From the NCBI GenBank assembly GCA_027886185.1, contig WOAB01000109.1, positions 8,536,501-8,600,500 of the forward strand: 64,000 nt of DNA, written 5' to 3'. Shown piece after piece: positions 21,476 through 33,300 of this stretch. Numbering within the stretch: position 1 is the stretch's first letter; each line of letters starts with the position of its first letter. This DNA is from Rheum nobile. Lineage: Eukaryota; Streptophyta; Magnoliopsida; Caryophyllales; Polygonaceae. The notes under the pieces are model-generated. The model had not been told where the DNA came from. It saw only the letters and a program-made list of their open reading frames with translations, and made no database searches. The translations under genes and the position numbers were made by a program.

Positions 21476-24400
21476 AGGTACTTTATTCCTTCACTCTACC
21501 TCAGTATGCATTCTGTTTGATTCCGGTGCTACGCATTCCTTTATTTCGGATAGCTGTGTTAGCAAGTTAGGCTTAGTGTGCAAAGAATCGTGCGATCCTT
21601 TCGTTGTTAGCCTTCCTAATGGTGAACGTTTGGTGGGAATCAAGCATCTGTCTGACTTTCCGATTATCATTCAGGGTAAGGAATTCGAGGCAGATCTAAT
21701 CTGTATAGCCATGGCTCCATACAACATTATCCTCGGTATAGATTGGCTGACACGTCACAAGGCGGTAATCGATTTTAGTTCAAGAACGGTGACAGTGTCA
21801 TCTGGGGGCCAGTTCGTGTGCAAGTTCAAAGGTCGGAATGACGCTGATAACGGCAAGCTGATCAATGCGATGGTTGCGTTTAAGCTACTACGACAAGGAT
21901 GTGTCGGTTTCCTTTGCTACTTGGATTCGCCCGCGAAAGATGGACCTGCGATTCTTGATATTCCTGTGGTTAAAGATTTTCCGGATATCTTTCCAGAAGA
22001 GATTCTTGGATTACCACCGAATCGTGACGTGGAGTTTTCGATTGATCTCGAGCCTGGTACTGCACCAATTTCTAAGGCACCATATCGGATGGCACCTGTA
22101 GAGATGCAAGAGTTGAAGAAGCAACTTGAAGATCTTCTTGACAAAGGTTATGTCAGGCCGAGTGCATCGCCTTGGGGTGCTCCGGTTTTGTTTGTCAAAA
22201 AGAAGGACGGATCGTTTAGACTTTGTATCGACTACCGAGAGTTGAACAAAGTAACTGTCAAGAACAAGTATCCGTTGCCAAGGATTGATGACCTGTTGGA
22301 TCAATTGCAAGGAGTGAGAGTTTTCTCCAAGATCGACCTGAGATCTAGATATCATCAACTCAGAATTCGTGAGCAGGACATTCCTAGAACTGCGTTCAGG
22401 ACCAGATATGGTCATTACGAGTTCGTAGTGATGCCTTTTGGGCTTACGAATGCTCCAGCAGTCTTTATGGATCTAATGAATCGATGTTTCCACCAGTACT
22501 TGGACAAGTTCGTGGTGGTCTTCATCGACGACATTCTGATCTATTCTCCGAGTAAAGAGGTTCACGAGGAACATCTACGGATTTCTTTATCAGTCCTTAG
22601 ACAAAATAAGTTATACGCTAAATTGTCTAAGTGTGAATTCTGAATGAAAGAAGTGGCTTTCTTAGGCCATGTGATCAATGAGAATGGGGTTATGGTTGAT
22701 CCCCAGAAAATTGAAGCAGTGGCTAATTGGAAGCAACCCCAGAATGTGAAGGAAGTGCGAAGTTTTCTTGGACTTGCCGGATATTACAGACGGTTTGTGG
22801 AAGGTTTTTCAAAGACCGCTCTACCTATGACCAATCTACTCCGCAAGGTTCACAAGAAGTTTGTCTGGAATGACAAATGCGAGGCCAGTTTTCAAGAATT
22901 AAAACGACGTCTAACCTCTGCACCAGTGTTAGCACTTCCAGAAGGGAATGGCGATTATGTGGTCTATAGTGATGCTTCAAAGTGTGGTTTGGGTTGTGTA
23001 CTGATGCAGAGAGGCAGAGTTATTGCTTACGCATCTAGACAACTCACGACTTACGAAGAAAACTATCCAACCCATGATCTTGAGTTAGCAGCGGTAGTTT
23101 TTGCGCTAAAGATTTAGAGGCATTACCTCTACGGTATAAGATGCCAAGTCTTCACCGATCACAAGAGTCTCAAGTATATATTTACTCAGAAGGAGTTGAA
23201 TATGAGACAACGCCGTTGGCTAGAGTTACTCAAAGACTACGACATGGAGTTGCTGTATCATCCGGGCAAGGCTAATGTAGTAGCTGATGCACTGAGCCGG
23301 AAGACAACGCACGAGATTATAGTTGCTCTACTTACTGCTCAGACCAAGCTGAACCGAGAGTCATGCGACATTGAAGTTCTGTATGATCAGCGTAAAGGTT
23401 TCCTGAGTATGCTGGAAATTCAGGCTACGCTACTGGATCAAATCAAAGAAAAGCAAGTCGATGACATTGTCTTGGTAAAGCTAAGCAGTGAAGTGATGGA
23501 TGGGAAAGCTCCCAGTTTTGTGATTCAGGATGATGGATCACTTTGGTTTCTAGACCGGATCTGTGTGCCCGACACAGAGGGTCTTCGTCGGTTGGTGATG
23601 AGAGAAGCTCATTCTTCAGCTTATTCTGTACATCCTGGCTCCAGCAAGATGTACAAGGATCTTCGAAAGAAGTTTTGGTCGCCAAACATGAAGTGGGATG
23701 TAGCAGACTTTGTGGCAAGGTGCTTAACTTGCCAAAAGGTCAAGATCGAACACCGGAGACCCGGTGGTGAGTTGCTACCTCTCCCAGTACCAGAATGGAA
23801 ATGGGAGGACATTTCCATGGACTTCGTCACTGGGCTACCAAAGGCTCGAAGTCAGAATGATGCTATCTGGGTAATTGTGGACATGCTTACGAAGAGTGCT
23901 CATTTCATAGCCATCAAGACCACATGGGAAATCCAGAAGTTAGTAGAAGTTTACCACAAGGAGATTATCCGTTTACATGGTATCCCTAAAACCATTGTAT
24001 CGGATCGGGATGGCCGTTTCATGTCAAGGTTCTGGCAGGAACTTCATAAGGCTATGGGAACCGAGTTGAGGTTCAACACCGCGTTTCATCCTCAGACAGA
24101 TGGTCAGTCTGAAAGGACCATCCAGACCCTGGAGGATATGCTTAGAGCTTGTGTACTCGATCGTCCGACTAGCTGGGAGGACAACATGAGTCTGATTGAG
24201 TTCACGTACAACAATAGCTGGCATGCTACAATCAATATGGCTCCGTTTGAAGCTTTGTATGGTCGCAAATGCAGATCTCCGATTTGTTGGGATGATAATG
24301 CCGACAAGATTCTGCTTGGACCAGAGTTGGTCGAAAGGACAGCTTCAGACATTTCTCTGATTAGACAGAGGATGTTGACCGCTCAGAGTCGACAGAAGTC

Positions 24401-24868
24401 CTACGCAGATCAGAAGCGCATGACTGTCGAGTTCGAGGTCGGTGACAAGGTTTTTGTCAAGGTATCGCCATCCAAAGGAGTTTTCAGATTTGGTATGCGT
24501 GGGAAGCTTAACCCTCACTACGTGGGACCATTCGAGATTCTGGATAGAGTGGGATCTCTAGTGTACCGCTTGGCATTGCCGCCATCAGCTCACCCAGTGC
24601 ATAATGTGTTTCACGTATCTCTGCTCATGAAGTATGTACCAGATGAGTCTCATGTGCTGAGCTATGAGGACATCGAGATTCAGGCGAATGGTACCTATGA
24701 AGAGATGCCAGTGTGCATTCTGGAGCGTCGTGAGAAGCAGCTTCGCAATAAGGTCGTACCGTTGGTATGAATTCTGTGGTCGAAGTCCGGATCAGAATAA
24801 GTTACTTGGGAAACGTGGGAAACCGAGTCAGATATGCTCAGGCGTTTTCCCGAGTTATTCTCGACCTA
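21476..24868 (+). pseudogene. pol: chromovirus pol: PR-RT-RNase H-IN-chromodomain
   Basis: Domains in order: protease ILFDSGATHSFIS (about 21508); RT with KKKDGSFRLCIDYRELNK and catalytic FIDDILIYS (about 22525); RNase H with VVYSDASKCGLGCV (about 22960) and YHPGKANVVADALSRK (about 23258); integrase with an HHCC zinc finger ending CLTCQKVK (about 23740), core DFVTGLP, VSDRDGRF and HPQTDGQSERTIQT, and a GPFEILDRVG module; then a chromodomain-like tail around VTWETWETESDMLRRFP. Interruptions in the same frame are TGA at 22641-22643 and TAG at 23115-23117 (both expected Trp), TGA at 24768-24770 and TAA near 24800 inside the tail. In chromoviruses this tail is thought to guide insertion into heterochromatin. 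Confidence 0.92.
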
Positions 24869-24890
24869 AGTTTCGGGGTTGAAACTTCTT

Positions 24891-24905
24891 TTAAGGGGGA
24901 GGAGA
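24891..24905 (+). other. chromovirus polypurine tract
   Basis: AAGGGGGAGGAGA directly precedes the 3' LTR start TGTGATACCCC, the expected place for plus-strand priming. Confidence 0.8.
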
Positions 24906-27278
24906 TGTGATACCCCGTAATTTTGTAAGGTTAATTTGTGAATTTTGGGAATTTTCCCGAACACCGGTTTTGTACGTCGGATTTAATTCAGAGAGTTTAA
25001 GACATTCTGTAATGATCTCTGTATCTGTAATATTTTTCTCAGTGAAATAAAATACAGACGACGTACTTTGGATGTTAATACTCGTTCGTGTATGATTATT
25101 TTTATCCCGAGTTAAGTCGATATCGTCCAAAAGCTGAAAAGGGCAAAGCCACGGTGGCGGCGACCGCCGCAATTAAGGCGGCGACCGCCGCGAAGGGCTC
25201 GAGGCAACAGTGCCCTCGTCTTCTAGCTGGGCGCGAAGACCAGAAAATGGCGACCGCCGCATTAAGGGCGGCGACCGTCGTAAGTTGCCCGCCGTAGTGG
25301 TTTTGTGAGGCGGCGACCGGGTGAGTGGCGGCGCCCGCCGCGAGCTTGCTAGCGGGTAAAACCCAGCAGTCACCGGCGAGCCTCTGACGCACCGATTTAG
25401 CCCTGCTCCGCCTCGTTGTAGACCATCATGGTGTCCCCTTGTGCTTTGGCTATAAATTGAGGAGGTTTTGGGTCAGATTGGGCACAAATCTCAGTCTAAA
25501 TCTCTCAATTCTCTTCTCGCCGGAAAAGCTTGCTTCGCCGGAGTTTAGTGGTGATCGTCGGGGGTGTTGTTGGTGTGTTCCAGTAGCCCTTGAGAAGCCT
25601 CTTGGTTGCCTTTGAAGGTCAGAACCCAAGCAAGGCCAAAGGGGAGCGTTTCGCGTGTGTTTGGTGAGTTTTCTGCCCTCGCCGTTCTGTTTTGGGTTCA
25701 CCCGGTGACCGCCGTGATGAACGCGGCGCCCGCCATGATGAACCCGGCGACCGCCGCCAGAAGGTCGTGGCTCCTTTTAGCCTCGGTCCTTGGTGGTCGT
25801 CTTTCGGGCGTCGTTTCCTTCGGTTCCTTCGTCTTTTCTTAGATTCGTACTAGTTATGTCGGATCTAACTTATGGTTTCTCTTATGGGTCGACTCGAAGG
25901 TTGTTGTGTTGTCGGAGCTATACCCGTGTTGAGCCCGAAATCCCGTCGTCGTTAGGCTTATTCCAGATCTGCGGACTAAGGCAAGTGGCGGTTCGCTCTT
26001 GCTCATTCGTTCCATATTTATATTAATTATCAGTAGTTTATCTGAGTAATTAATTTGGAATGAATACTCTTTTTGTCTGGAAATGGTTTTGGTAAACTGT
26101 TTTGGAAAACAAAATATTGATATTATAATAGGTTGTATATCTGCTAGAACAACGCTATTATTTATGATCGCCTTCCGGGCATTTATGTGGATTTTATCCT
26201 GAACTGTTGTTGTGCTGAAACTGTTTAGTTAGCACTGGTAATTAGGAACGTCACTTGGACTCCGTCCAGTCGTTTCTTTATAATCTAGTATTGAGGTGGA
26301 TCGTCCCCATCTAGTACTCTTTAAGGTCATGACCGGTCTCTTTCACAAGTGTGTAGAGGCAGGACACTTAGCTGGTGTCACCAACCTTCCGGTGTGCGTC
26401 ACTCTCGACGAAACGTATACTAAGATGTGTCGTCCCAATGGTGGGGTACACATGAAAAAGTCTAATAACGTGGTTGCGTGTTTTTGAAACATAAATCAGT
26501 TAAGTGCTACTCGACGCACATAATTAATAAACCTTTGGCGAGTAGTGCAGCTAAGCGATAGTGCAGCTAGGAAAGCTTGTCTTATCTTTTAAGTCGCTCG
26601 AACGCGATAATGTGTTTATTAAAAGTTCCAGACTTTGTCATTATTTCCGATAAGATTCACTTCAGTTTGAATCTTATCTTGTTCATATCTATTGTTGATT
26701 TTATTCAGTAGAAGTATGAAGGTTGATTATCGTTATCGGTTATTATTCGAGAAACGATGAGTCTAACCTAATACAACTACTTCGAACCTTCTGCTTTGTA
26801 CCCTTGCTAGTCTATTCAGTAGACTAACCCACGAACATTGTTCTCCGCATGTGGGCTGGTGTCATCCGTTCGATTCGGCATATCAGATAGAGCGTAGTTG
26901 AGAAGACTAGAAGGACTATGGAGGCGACGATGGTTTTTTGATGTTTTAATAATGTCTTTTAATCAGGTTGAGATCTTTTAGGCAATGACTTTGGTTGTTA
27001 TGTGTTTTATAAGACTTCCGCTGTACCCTACTTTATAAGACTTCCACTGTATTTGGGTTTAAACTCTGTGTTAGCCTATTCGGGATTGGGTTGTAATCCC
27101 GTAACTCATGTTTCTTTGACAATGTTATGTTTTGGAATTGAATGCTTTGATCATTATGTATCATTTGTATTTCATAAATTGTATTTAATTGGTAAAGCAT
27201 TGGGTGATCTCGGTAAGGAACATTGGGGTCACTGGCGGTAATACCTTTCCAAAAGGGTTAAGTTTTGGGGGTGTTACA
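24906..27278 (+). repeat. chromovirus 3' LTR
   Basis: This 2373-bp copy differs from the 5' LTR by scattered substitutions and GC-block indels. It has an extra GGCGACCGCCG unit near 25160-25190 and lacks about 20-25 bp of the second GC block near 25695. It ends GTGTTACA at 27278, followed by the target copy CTATA. Confidence 0.95.
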
Positions 27279-27283
27279 CTATA

Positions 27284-28381
27284 TGGACTCAAACAAGCTC
27301 CAAAACAGTGGCATGAAAAATTTGACAATGTAATGATGTCAAATGGCTTCAGATCAATGAATGTGACAAATGCATCTACTTCAAAAACACTCCAAATGGA
27401 TACATTTTGTTGTGTTTGTACGTAGATGACATGCTTATTATTGGAAGCAATAAAGACATGATCAATCAAATTAAGAACATGCTTAGTGGGAAGTTTGACA
27501 TGAAAGACTTGGGACTAGCAGATGTCATACTAGGGATCAAAATCACTAGACATTCTGAAGGAATTATCCTATCCCAAGGTCACTATGCTGAAAAAGTACT
27601 TGAGAGATTCAAGAACTACTCAAGTGGGACAGCAAAGAGTCCCGTGGACCCTCATCTCCACTTGACTAAAAACTCGGGGGATGCAGTGTCACAATTGGAG
27701 AATGCACGTGTGATTGGAAGTCTGATGTACTTGACCAATTGCACAAGACCTGACTTGGCGCACTCAGTAAATGTACTAAGTCGCTACACAAGTAATCCAG
27801 GACACAAACACTGGAAATGAATAACTAGAGTATTGAACTACTTGCGATATACTCAAAGTTATGGGCTACACTATGGCAAATACCCAGCAGTTCTAGAAGG
27901 ATACAGTGATGTAAACTGGATATCAGATTCTAGAAACTCAGAATCCACAAGTCGATATGTATTTACACTTGGTGGTGCAGCAGTATCATGGAAATCTTCC
28001 AAACAAACACTGTTGGCCAGATCCACGATGGAGTCTGAGTTCATTGCTTTAGACAAAGCAGCAGAGGAAGCTGAATGGCTTCAGAATTTTTTAGAAGATA
28101 TCCCGATGTGGGATAAACCAGTGCCAGCATTAGGTGTACACTGTGATAGTCAATCGGCTATAGCACGGGCACCGAGTCGTTTGTACAATGGTAAATCACG
28201 TCATATAAGAAGACGACATAAAACCAATAGACAACTATTCTCGAATGGTATAATCTCAATAGATTATATCAAATCGACTGACAACCTAGCGGATCCATTT
28301 ACTAAAGGTTTGTCACGAGATCAAGTTGTTAAATCATCAAGAGGAATGGGTTTAAAGCCTATGACCAAAGAGGATGCTTGA
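27284..28381 (+). pseudogene. pol: Copia-A reverse transcriptase 3' part and RNase H
   Basis: This continues the RT cut at 16750: YGLKQAPKQWHEKFDNVM, then a frameshift near 27350-27405, then LYVDDMLIIGSNKDM at about 27416, the catalytic box. TGA at 27818-27820, probably from Trp TGG or Arg CGA, precedes NYLRYTQSYGLHYGKYP. RNase H contains GYSDVNWISD, ARSTMESEFIALD, HCDSQSAI and the terminal NLADPFTKGLSRDQV. It ends at TGA 28379-28381. Confidence 0.92.
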
Positions 28382-28753
28382 TGGAAAACCCCACCTACGT
28401 GACTGAAGATCCCAAGATGTAGGTTCAAAGGGAAAACCAAATCAAGCTGAATCTAGATGAGCACTGGGAGACTCAGTTCTCCTCCCAGTTCTTGGGATGA
28501 TGAATAGTGCTACCTGTATGAGTTAAGGTTAAGCTTGGCTTTTAATGATTCCATAGCTTTGAAATACAAGTGGGGTATGACATGATACTCTTTATGGTAA
28601 ATCACCTTATGAGTGTGAAATGAGGCCACTTCTAGGAGAATGAAGAGAGACTAACATTCTCCAAGTTCACTCATGAATAACCAGGGATGTTCAAGGCCAA
28701 AATGAACACAACACGAGAACATAGTTCTGTGAGAAGATGAAACTGTGTGAAAG
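28382..28753 (+). other. Copia-A 3' untranslated region
   Basis: Non-coding internal DNA between the RNase H stop and the 3' LTR. I see no clear long purine tract just before the LTR; GAGAAGATGAAACTG near 28731 is the nearest purine-rich run. Confidence 0.6.
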
Positions 28754-29595
28754 TTGGGTGCATAAAGTGCATAAACTTGGGAAATGTTGGGGTACATATT
28801 TGTCCTATATTGGAAGTTTGGAGAAACATTTCACTAGTATATATACTAGGAAATTGGATCCAAGGTTGTGGCCTTGGGTCACCACCAATGTGTAATGGAG
28901 AGAGGACCTAGCTCATCAAGACCACACGCGCGCCGAGCCGAGTCGAGTTGCGTCGGGTCGGGTCGGACCGGGCGAGCGAGCCGAGCCGAGCTCGGGCTTG
29001 GGCCGGGTTGGGTTGGATCGGATTGGGCTTGGGCTGGCCAGCCAACGCCCTATCTTTTTGGGCCGATCCAGAAACCCATCGGTGGGCTTTGACCCAGTCT
29101 GGGGCAGTTGTAGCCTTGACCTATTCTCAATGGCTGCTTGGTCTTCCTCCTTTCTCTCCTCCACGTTCAACAACTTCCTCCTTCCTCTCCACTCAGATAG
29201 TGGGTCGAAGCAGCACTCCAGCATAGGCTATAAAAGAGTCATCTGCACCTCATTCTTATTATCTGAACAATCAACAACATCTCCCACTGAAAAAACGTCT
29301 CCTTCTCTGTTTTCAAATTCGAGTATGAGAGTACTACGCATATCAAGTTCGTAGCCTTATGTGCATTGGTTGCGCAATTCAGAAGCGTTTTGCAGTTGTA
29401 TCCTGGGATTCGGAACGCCGAAGAACCGTCGCAATACAAGGCGTTTTCAGAATCAAGGAAAGAGATCCTGTCTCGACTCTGCACCAGATTCAATCCGAAT
29501 ATCGTTCGGTATAATTTCGTTGTTTTAATTACAATTTATGTGCGTTTCTATTATTGCAGTTTAATTCTGTTCGATTCTGAAATAGCGTTCCTACA
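28754..29595 (+). repeat. Copia-A 3' LTR
   Basis: It matches the 5' LTR from TTGGGTGCAT to GCGTTCCTACA, with one promoter block and a longer GC-rich U3 (about 28930-29120) built from GAGCCGAGC/GGGTCGG-type repeats. After 29595 the match to the 5' region stops, so it may be truncated. Confidence 0.85.
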
Positions 29596-30656
29596 GACTT
29601 GTTCTATTGAATTTCTTTGTGCTTAATCAGGATATGGTTCATTTGCTATGATTGGCTTCAACAACAAAGTCCTTGGAAACCCTGCACAAAGTTTGGTTAA
29701 GAACATTTTACTAATAAGATCGATTCTGTATGTGTTGTTTAATAATTAATATGGGAATTAATAGCTACATATATAATCTGCTAATAGCCTATTTGGATTA
29801 AACAGTCCTTTAATCAACATTTAAGCAGGCGGGTCCTTCCTAGTATATATAAAGGTTGAGGATCATAAGCGGACAACATTTAACGTAAAACATGCGGATG
29901 ATTTTCGTCCGTTTGATCTTCTTCATCCAATGGTCGAGATAGAGTCTGTGTTTTTTAAAAGTTAACTTAAAGAGAGGTATTTTGTGAAATTTGTCTAAAA
30001 ACAGTCTTCTCATCTTTCTTGCGCTCGATCTCTCTCCAACACACCATTCTACCTGCAACTTTGTAGGATTCTTCGCCCTCCTTCCTTCCTCTTCCTCCAT
30101 TTTCGAAGCCAACCCACTCGGTGGTCAATCGTTGCTCTCGGCCGAGAACATGACACACCATTTCGGGAACTAATTATCGGCCTCTTCGTCCAGATCTTGC
30201 ACATCGCGGTCTCGTGTTTCTCTCCTGGCGCTCTACAATTCGTCCTCGTCTGGCATACACCGCCCTCATCGATTTGTCATTCTTCCTCTTGGATTCCGAT
30301 ATGTACATTTATGTGTTTTTCCTTCACATTTTTTTATTTTATGGTTACTTTTTTAGTCTTGTTTTGAATTTTTAGGAATTTTAGGGTTGTTGATTACGAA
30401 TTGTTTCAAAGTTTTGGTATCGTAATTATGCATTTATGAATGTATCTTGCTTGATTCATGAATATATAGTATTCAACCGTAAATGATCCTGCTAGACTGA
30501 ATTCCTCCAATGTGCTTTTGCTTCATTTTGCTGGTCACGGTGGTTTCTAATGCCTTGGTTGGGTGTTTTCCCTGGATATTGCTTCAGATATGTGATAACT
30601 AGTTTTCATTTTTCCATTTCATTTGTTATACAAGGTGAATTTAAGTTTGGTTGCAA
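29596..30656. other. unassigned; probably MAP65 pseudogene upstream region
   Basis: No ORF of clear origin. A short readable stretch FAMIGFNNKVLGNPAQSLVK at about 29640-29700 looks like an exon piece but is not recognised. The part from 30000 contains a Pro/Leu-poor, T-rich leader and one TTTTAGGGTTG telo-like motif near 30380, compatible with promoter, leader and first intron of the MAP65 relic. Confidence 0.4.
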
Positions 30657-31281
30657 ATGGTAGAAACCAATGCAGGGAACCATCTTCTAGGGGAGACCTT
30701 TGATTTGTACTTTTGATCCCCTTTTGTTTCATGCCATACTTGTTTGTTCATTGTTGAACATTAGGTGATACCTGATAACTCTTTGATATGCTAATACTGA
30801 CAATACAATCTTGGATGAGTGCATCAAATTTGGGATGACGTAGGAGAAAGTGATGAGGACCGAGACAAGATGCTTTTAATTAGAGATAGATCGGGAGTGT
30901 CTAGATGTGTACAAGAGAAAGGTTGACCAGGCTGTCAAATCAAGGGCAAAACTTAATCAAGCTTTATGGGATGCAAAAAATGATTTTTCAAGTCTATTGT
31001 CTGCTCTCGGAGAGAAGACGTTGGCATCGTAAGAATTGATTGCCTCCGGTTCTCATCACATTGTGCTTAGGGTTTCTGATCTTTGTGACTTACTCGTTGT
31101 TGTCTGTTCTGCCTATTTTCTGACCAGTTATTCTCACTTTGTAGTCAGAGAAGACTTCGGGAACCATCAAGGAGCAACTTGCAGCCATAGCACCAGTGCT
31201 GGAGCAGCTGTGCAAACAGAAAAAAAAGAGTGAGCTAATTCTATGATGTCCAATCACAAATTCAAAAAATTCAAGAGGTTG
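30657..31281 (+). pseudogene. MAP65 (microtubule-associated protein 65/PRC1 family), 5' part
   Basis: Three exon-like parts match the N-terminus of plant MAP65, the antiparallel microtubule bundler. ATG at 30657 reads NHLLGETFDLYF. About 30812-31025 reads IWDDVGESDEDRDKMLL, then in a shifted frame CLDVYKRKVDQAVKSRAKLN and LSALGEK. 31149-31281 reads KTSGTIKEQLAAIAPVLEQL and, shifted again, DVQSQIQKIQEVV. Introns are kept, so it is a genomic copy. Damage includes an in-frame TGA before VHQIWDD and at least two frameshifts. The C-terminal microtubule-binding domain is not found after the Cassandra insertion at 31282. Confidence 0.88.
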
Positions 31282-31293
31282 TGCAATACCTCG

Positions 31294-31512
31294 TATAGAG
31301 AAGATTGTGAAAACTGATAATCTTTCGTTACGGATAATTCACCTATATATACAAAACTGAATAACAAAATTAGGATAGAGATAAGCTAACAATTGCCTAA
31401 TATCTCTCCATGATAACCACTAGCCTAACAACTAGATAATGCTCAGTAAACAGGGGAAGACTAATTCAATGTTGACTAATACAATGGCTAAACTGTAGAC
31501 TTATGACTAACA
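31294..31512 (-). repeat. Copia-B 3' LTR
   Basis: This 219-bp copy matches 35722-35940 with about five substitutions. It contains TGTATATATAGGTG, a TATA-like element, near 31345-31360. Confidence 0.93.
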
Positions 31513-31577
31513 TTCCCCTGCAAGTTGTACGATCGGAAGGTCAGGTTCAACTTGGATAGCAACTCATCAAACCGAGG

Positions 31578-33300
31578 TCAGAGTAAGGGCTTCGTAAGGA
31601 TGTCGGCCAGCTGATCCTTAGTCGACACATAAGACACTCTAAAGGTCTCGCGCTGAACTTGTTCCCGAACGAAGTGATAAGCCAGAGCAATGTGCTTCAT
31701 TCTTGAATGGAAGACGGGGTTGGCGCTGAGGCTCGTAGCTCCGAGGTTGTCACAATATATGACGGGCTGTTGAAGGAGCTTGTGTCCGAGCTCAGAGAAC
31801 AAGGACAGTACCCATAGAACCTCAGCAGAGGTGTCGGCCAGCGCCTTGTATTCGGACTCCGTCGATGAACGAGCAACTGAAGGCTGCTTCCTTGAGCTCC
31901 ATGAGATGGGAGTACTTCCGAGGTACAATATGTAGCCGGTGGTGGACACATAGTCATCCTTATCACCGGCCCAATCGGCGTCGGAATAGGCATGGAATGT
32001 GAGCGGTGAGGATGCGGAGATATGAACACCACGGTCAGCTGAGCCAGCAAGATACCTTAGCACGCGTTTGAGGGCGGACCAGTGCTCGGATGTCGGTTGC
32101 TGCATGAATTGGGACAACTTGTTGGTGGAGTAGGCGACATCCGGGCGGGTTAAATTCAAGTACTGAAGACTGTCCACAAGTGTCCTGTAGTCGGCCGGAG
32201 AGGGTAACGGAGAGCCAATGTCACGTTGAAGAGCTACTGTGGCAGAGAGAGGAGTCAACATGGGGCGTGTGTCTGCCATACCGGCCTTCTGCAGCAAATC
32301 CAGTATATATTTCTTTTGGAACATGAATATACCGTCTGATGTGGGCAATACCTCCACGCCCAGGAAGTAACTTAGGCTGCCAAGATCTTTGAGGGAGAAC
32401 TTGGCTGCAAGCTTAGAGATCAAATCTGTCAGAGCAACTGGCGAACTCCCTATAACTATTATATCATCAACATAAACAAGCAGATATAGAGTAATCGACC
32501 CTTGTTGATAAATAAAAAGAGATGCATCAGCAATGGAGTTTTTGAAGCCAAGAGAGATCAAAAAACTGTGCAGCTCGTTGTACCAGGCCCGGGGAGCTTG
32601 TTTAAGGCCATACAATGCCTTCTTAAGGCGACAAACATGATCGGGGCGACCCTTATCAATGAACCCTGGAGGTTGAATCATAAAGACCTCCTCATTCAAA
32701 TTACCTTGGAGAAAAGCATTGTTGATGTCAAGTTGACGAAGCGACCAACCATTCTGAACCGCAATCGATAAGACAACCCTGACCGTTACCGGTTTGACCA
32801 CCGGACTGAATGTTTCACCGTAATCCCATCCGGGTCGCTGATGAAAGCCCTTGGCCACAAGTCTGGCCTTGTAGCGATCGACGGATCCATCGGGGAGATG
32901 CTTGACCCGAAAAACTCATTTGCAACCCACCAAGTTCTGACCCGGTCGCAGATGAACAAGATCCCATGTGTTGTTGCCCTGTAACGCATCAAACTCTACC
33001 TGCATAGCAGCACGCCAATCCGGGTCCCGAAGAGCCTGGGTTATGGTTCGTGGTTCAGGTGTGGGGGCGGTTTGGAGATGGAGGTTAAGGCGAGTGATAG
33101 GTTTGACGATGTTATTGCGTGAACGAGTCACAACACCATCGGCTAGGATAATTTTTTGGCGTTTATTTGGGTAAGGTGGGTTGGTAGGGACGGGAACTAG
33201 GTTAGGCTGGGGTCTAGACAGAGTTGGTAGAGGCCCAGATGAAGGTGGGCCTGGTTGGGGTGGGGAGAGAAGCCCATTTGAGGAAGCAGGGGACAACATA
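31578..33300 (-). pseudogene. pol: Copia-B reverse transcriptase and RNase H
   Basis: On the minus strand RT starts near 33100 (DPDWRAAMQVEFDALQGN, QNLVGCK), then TGA at 32916-32918 where GCKW should have Trp. From 32858 to 31578 a 426-codon frame is open: AKGFHQRPGWDYGETFSPVV, NNAFLQGNLNEEVFMIQPPG, the YVDDIIVIG catalytic box (about 32455-32480), and RNase H with YSDADWAGD, ARSSTESEYKAL, YCDNLGAT and LADILTKPLL. A single nonsense change thus separates it from an apparently complete RT-RNase H. Confidence 0.93.

Larger units (their letters stand above)
16751..27278 (+). mobile_element. Tekay/Del-like Ty3/gypsy chromovirus, full length
   Basis: A 10.5-kb element with 2.37-kb LTRs beginning TGTTATACCCC/TGTGATACCCC and ending GTGTTACA, a perfect CTATA duplication (16746-16750 and 27279-27283), an initiator-Met primer site, an extra 5' ORF, gag with two zinc knuckles, protease, RT, RNase H, integrase, a degenerate C-terminal chromodomain region and a purine tract. 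Integrase after RNase H marks it as Ty3/gypsy; NVFHVSLLMKYVPDESHVL plus a post-integrase chromodomain is typical of the Tekay/Del clade. Stops and a frameshift disrupt gag-pol, so it is dead. The LTRs differ by substitutions and by a few GC-rich indels. Confidence 0.95.
11104..29595 (+). mobile_element. Copia-A: Ty1/copia element split by two nested insertions
   Basis: A single copia polyprotein can be followed from gag at 12546, through integrase at 15.0-16.1 kb and RT up to 16750, and then, after a 10.5-kb chromovirus, from 27284 to RNase H ending at 28381. Related LTR sequence lies at both ends (11104 onward and 28754 onward). A solo LTR (13864-15019) interrupts the protease-to-integrase join. 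Removing both inserts restores the reading order across each junction. The coding region has several stops and frameshifts. The outer limits are approximate: the left homology starts near 11104/28754, and the right homology ends near 12107/29595, where the 3' LTR may be truncated. Confidence 0.9.
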
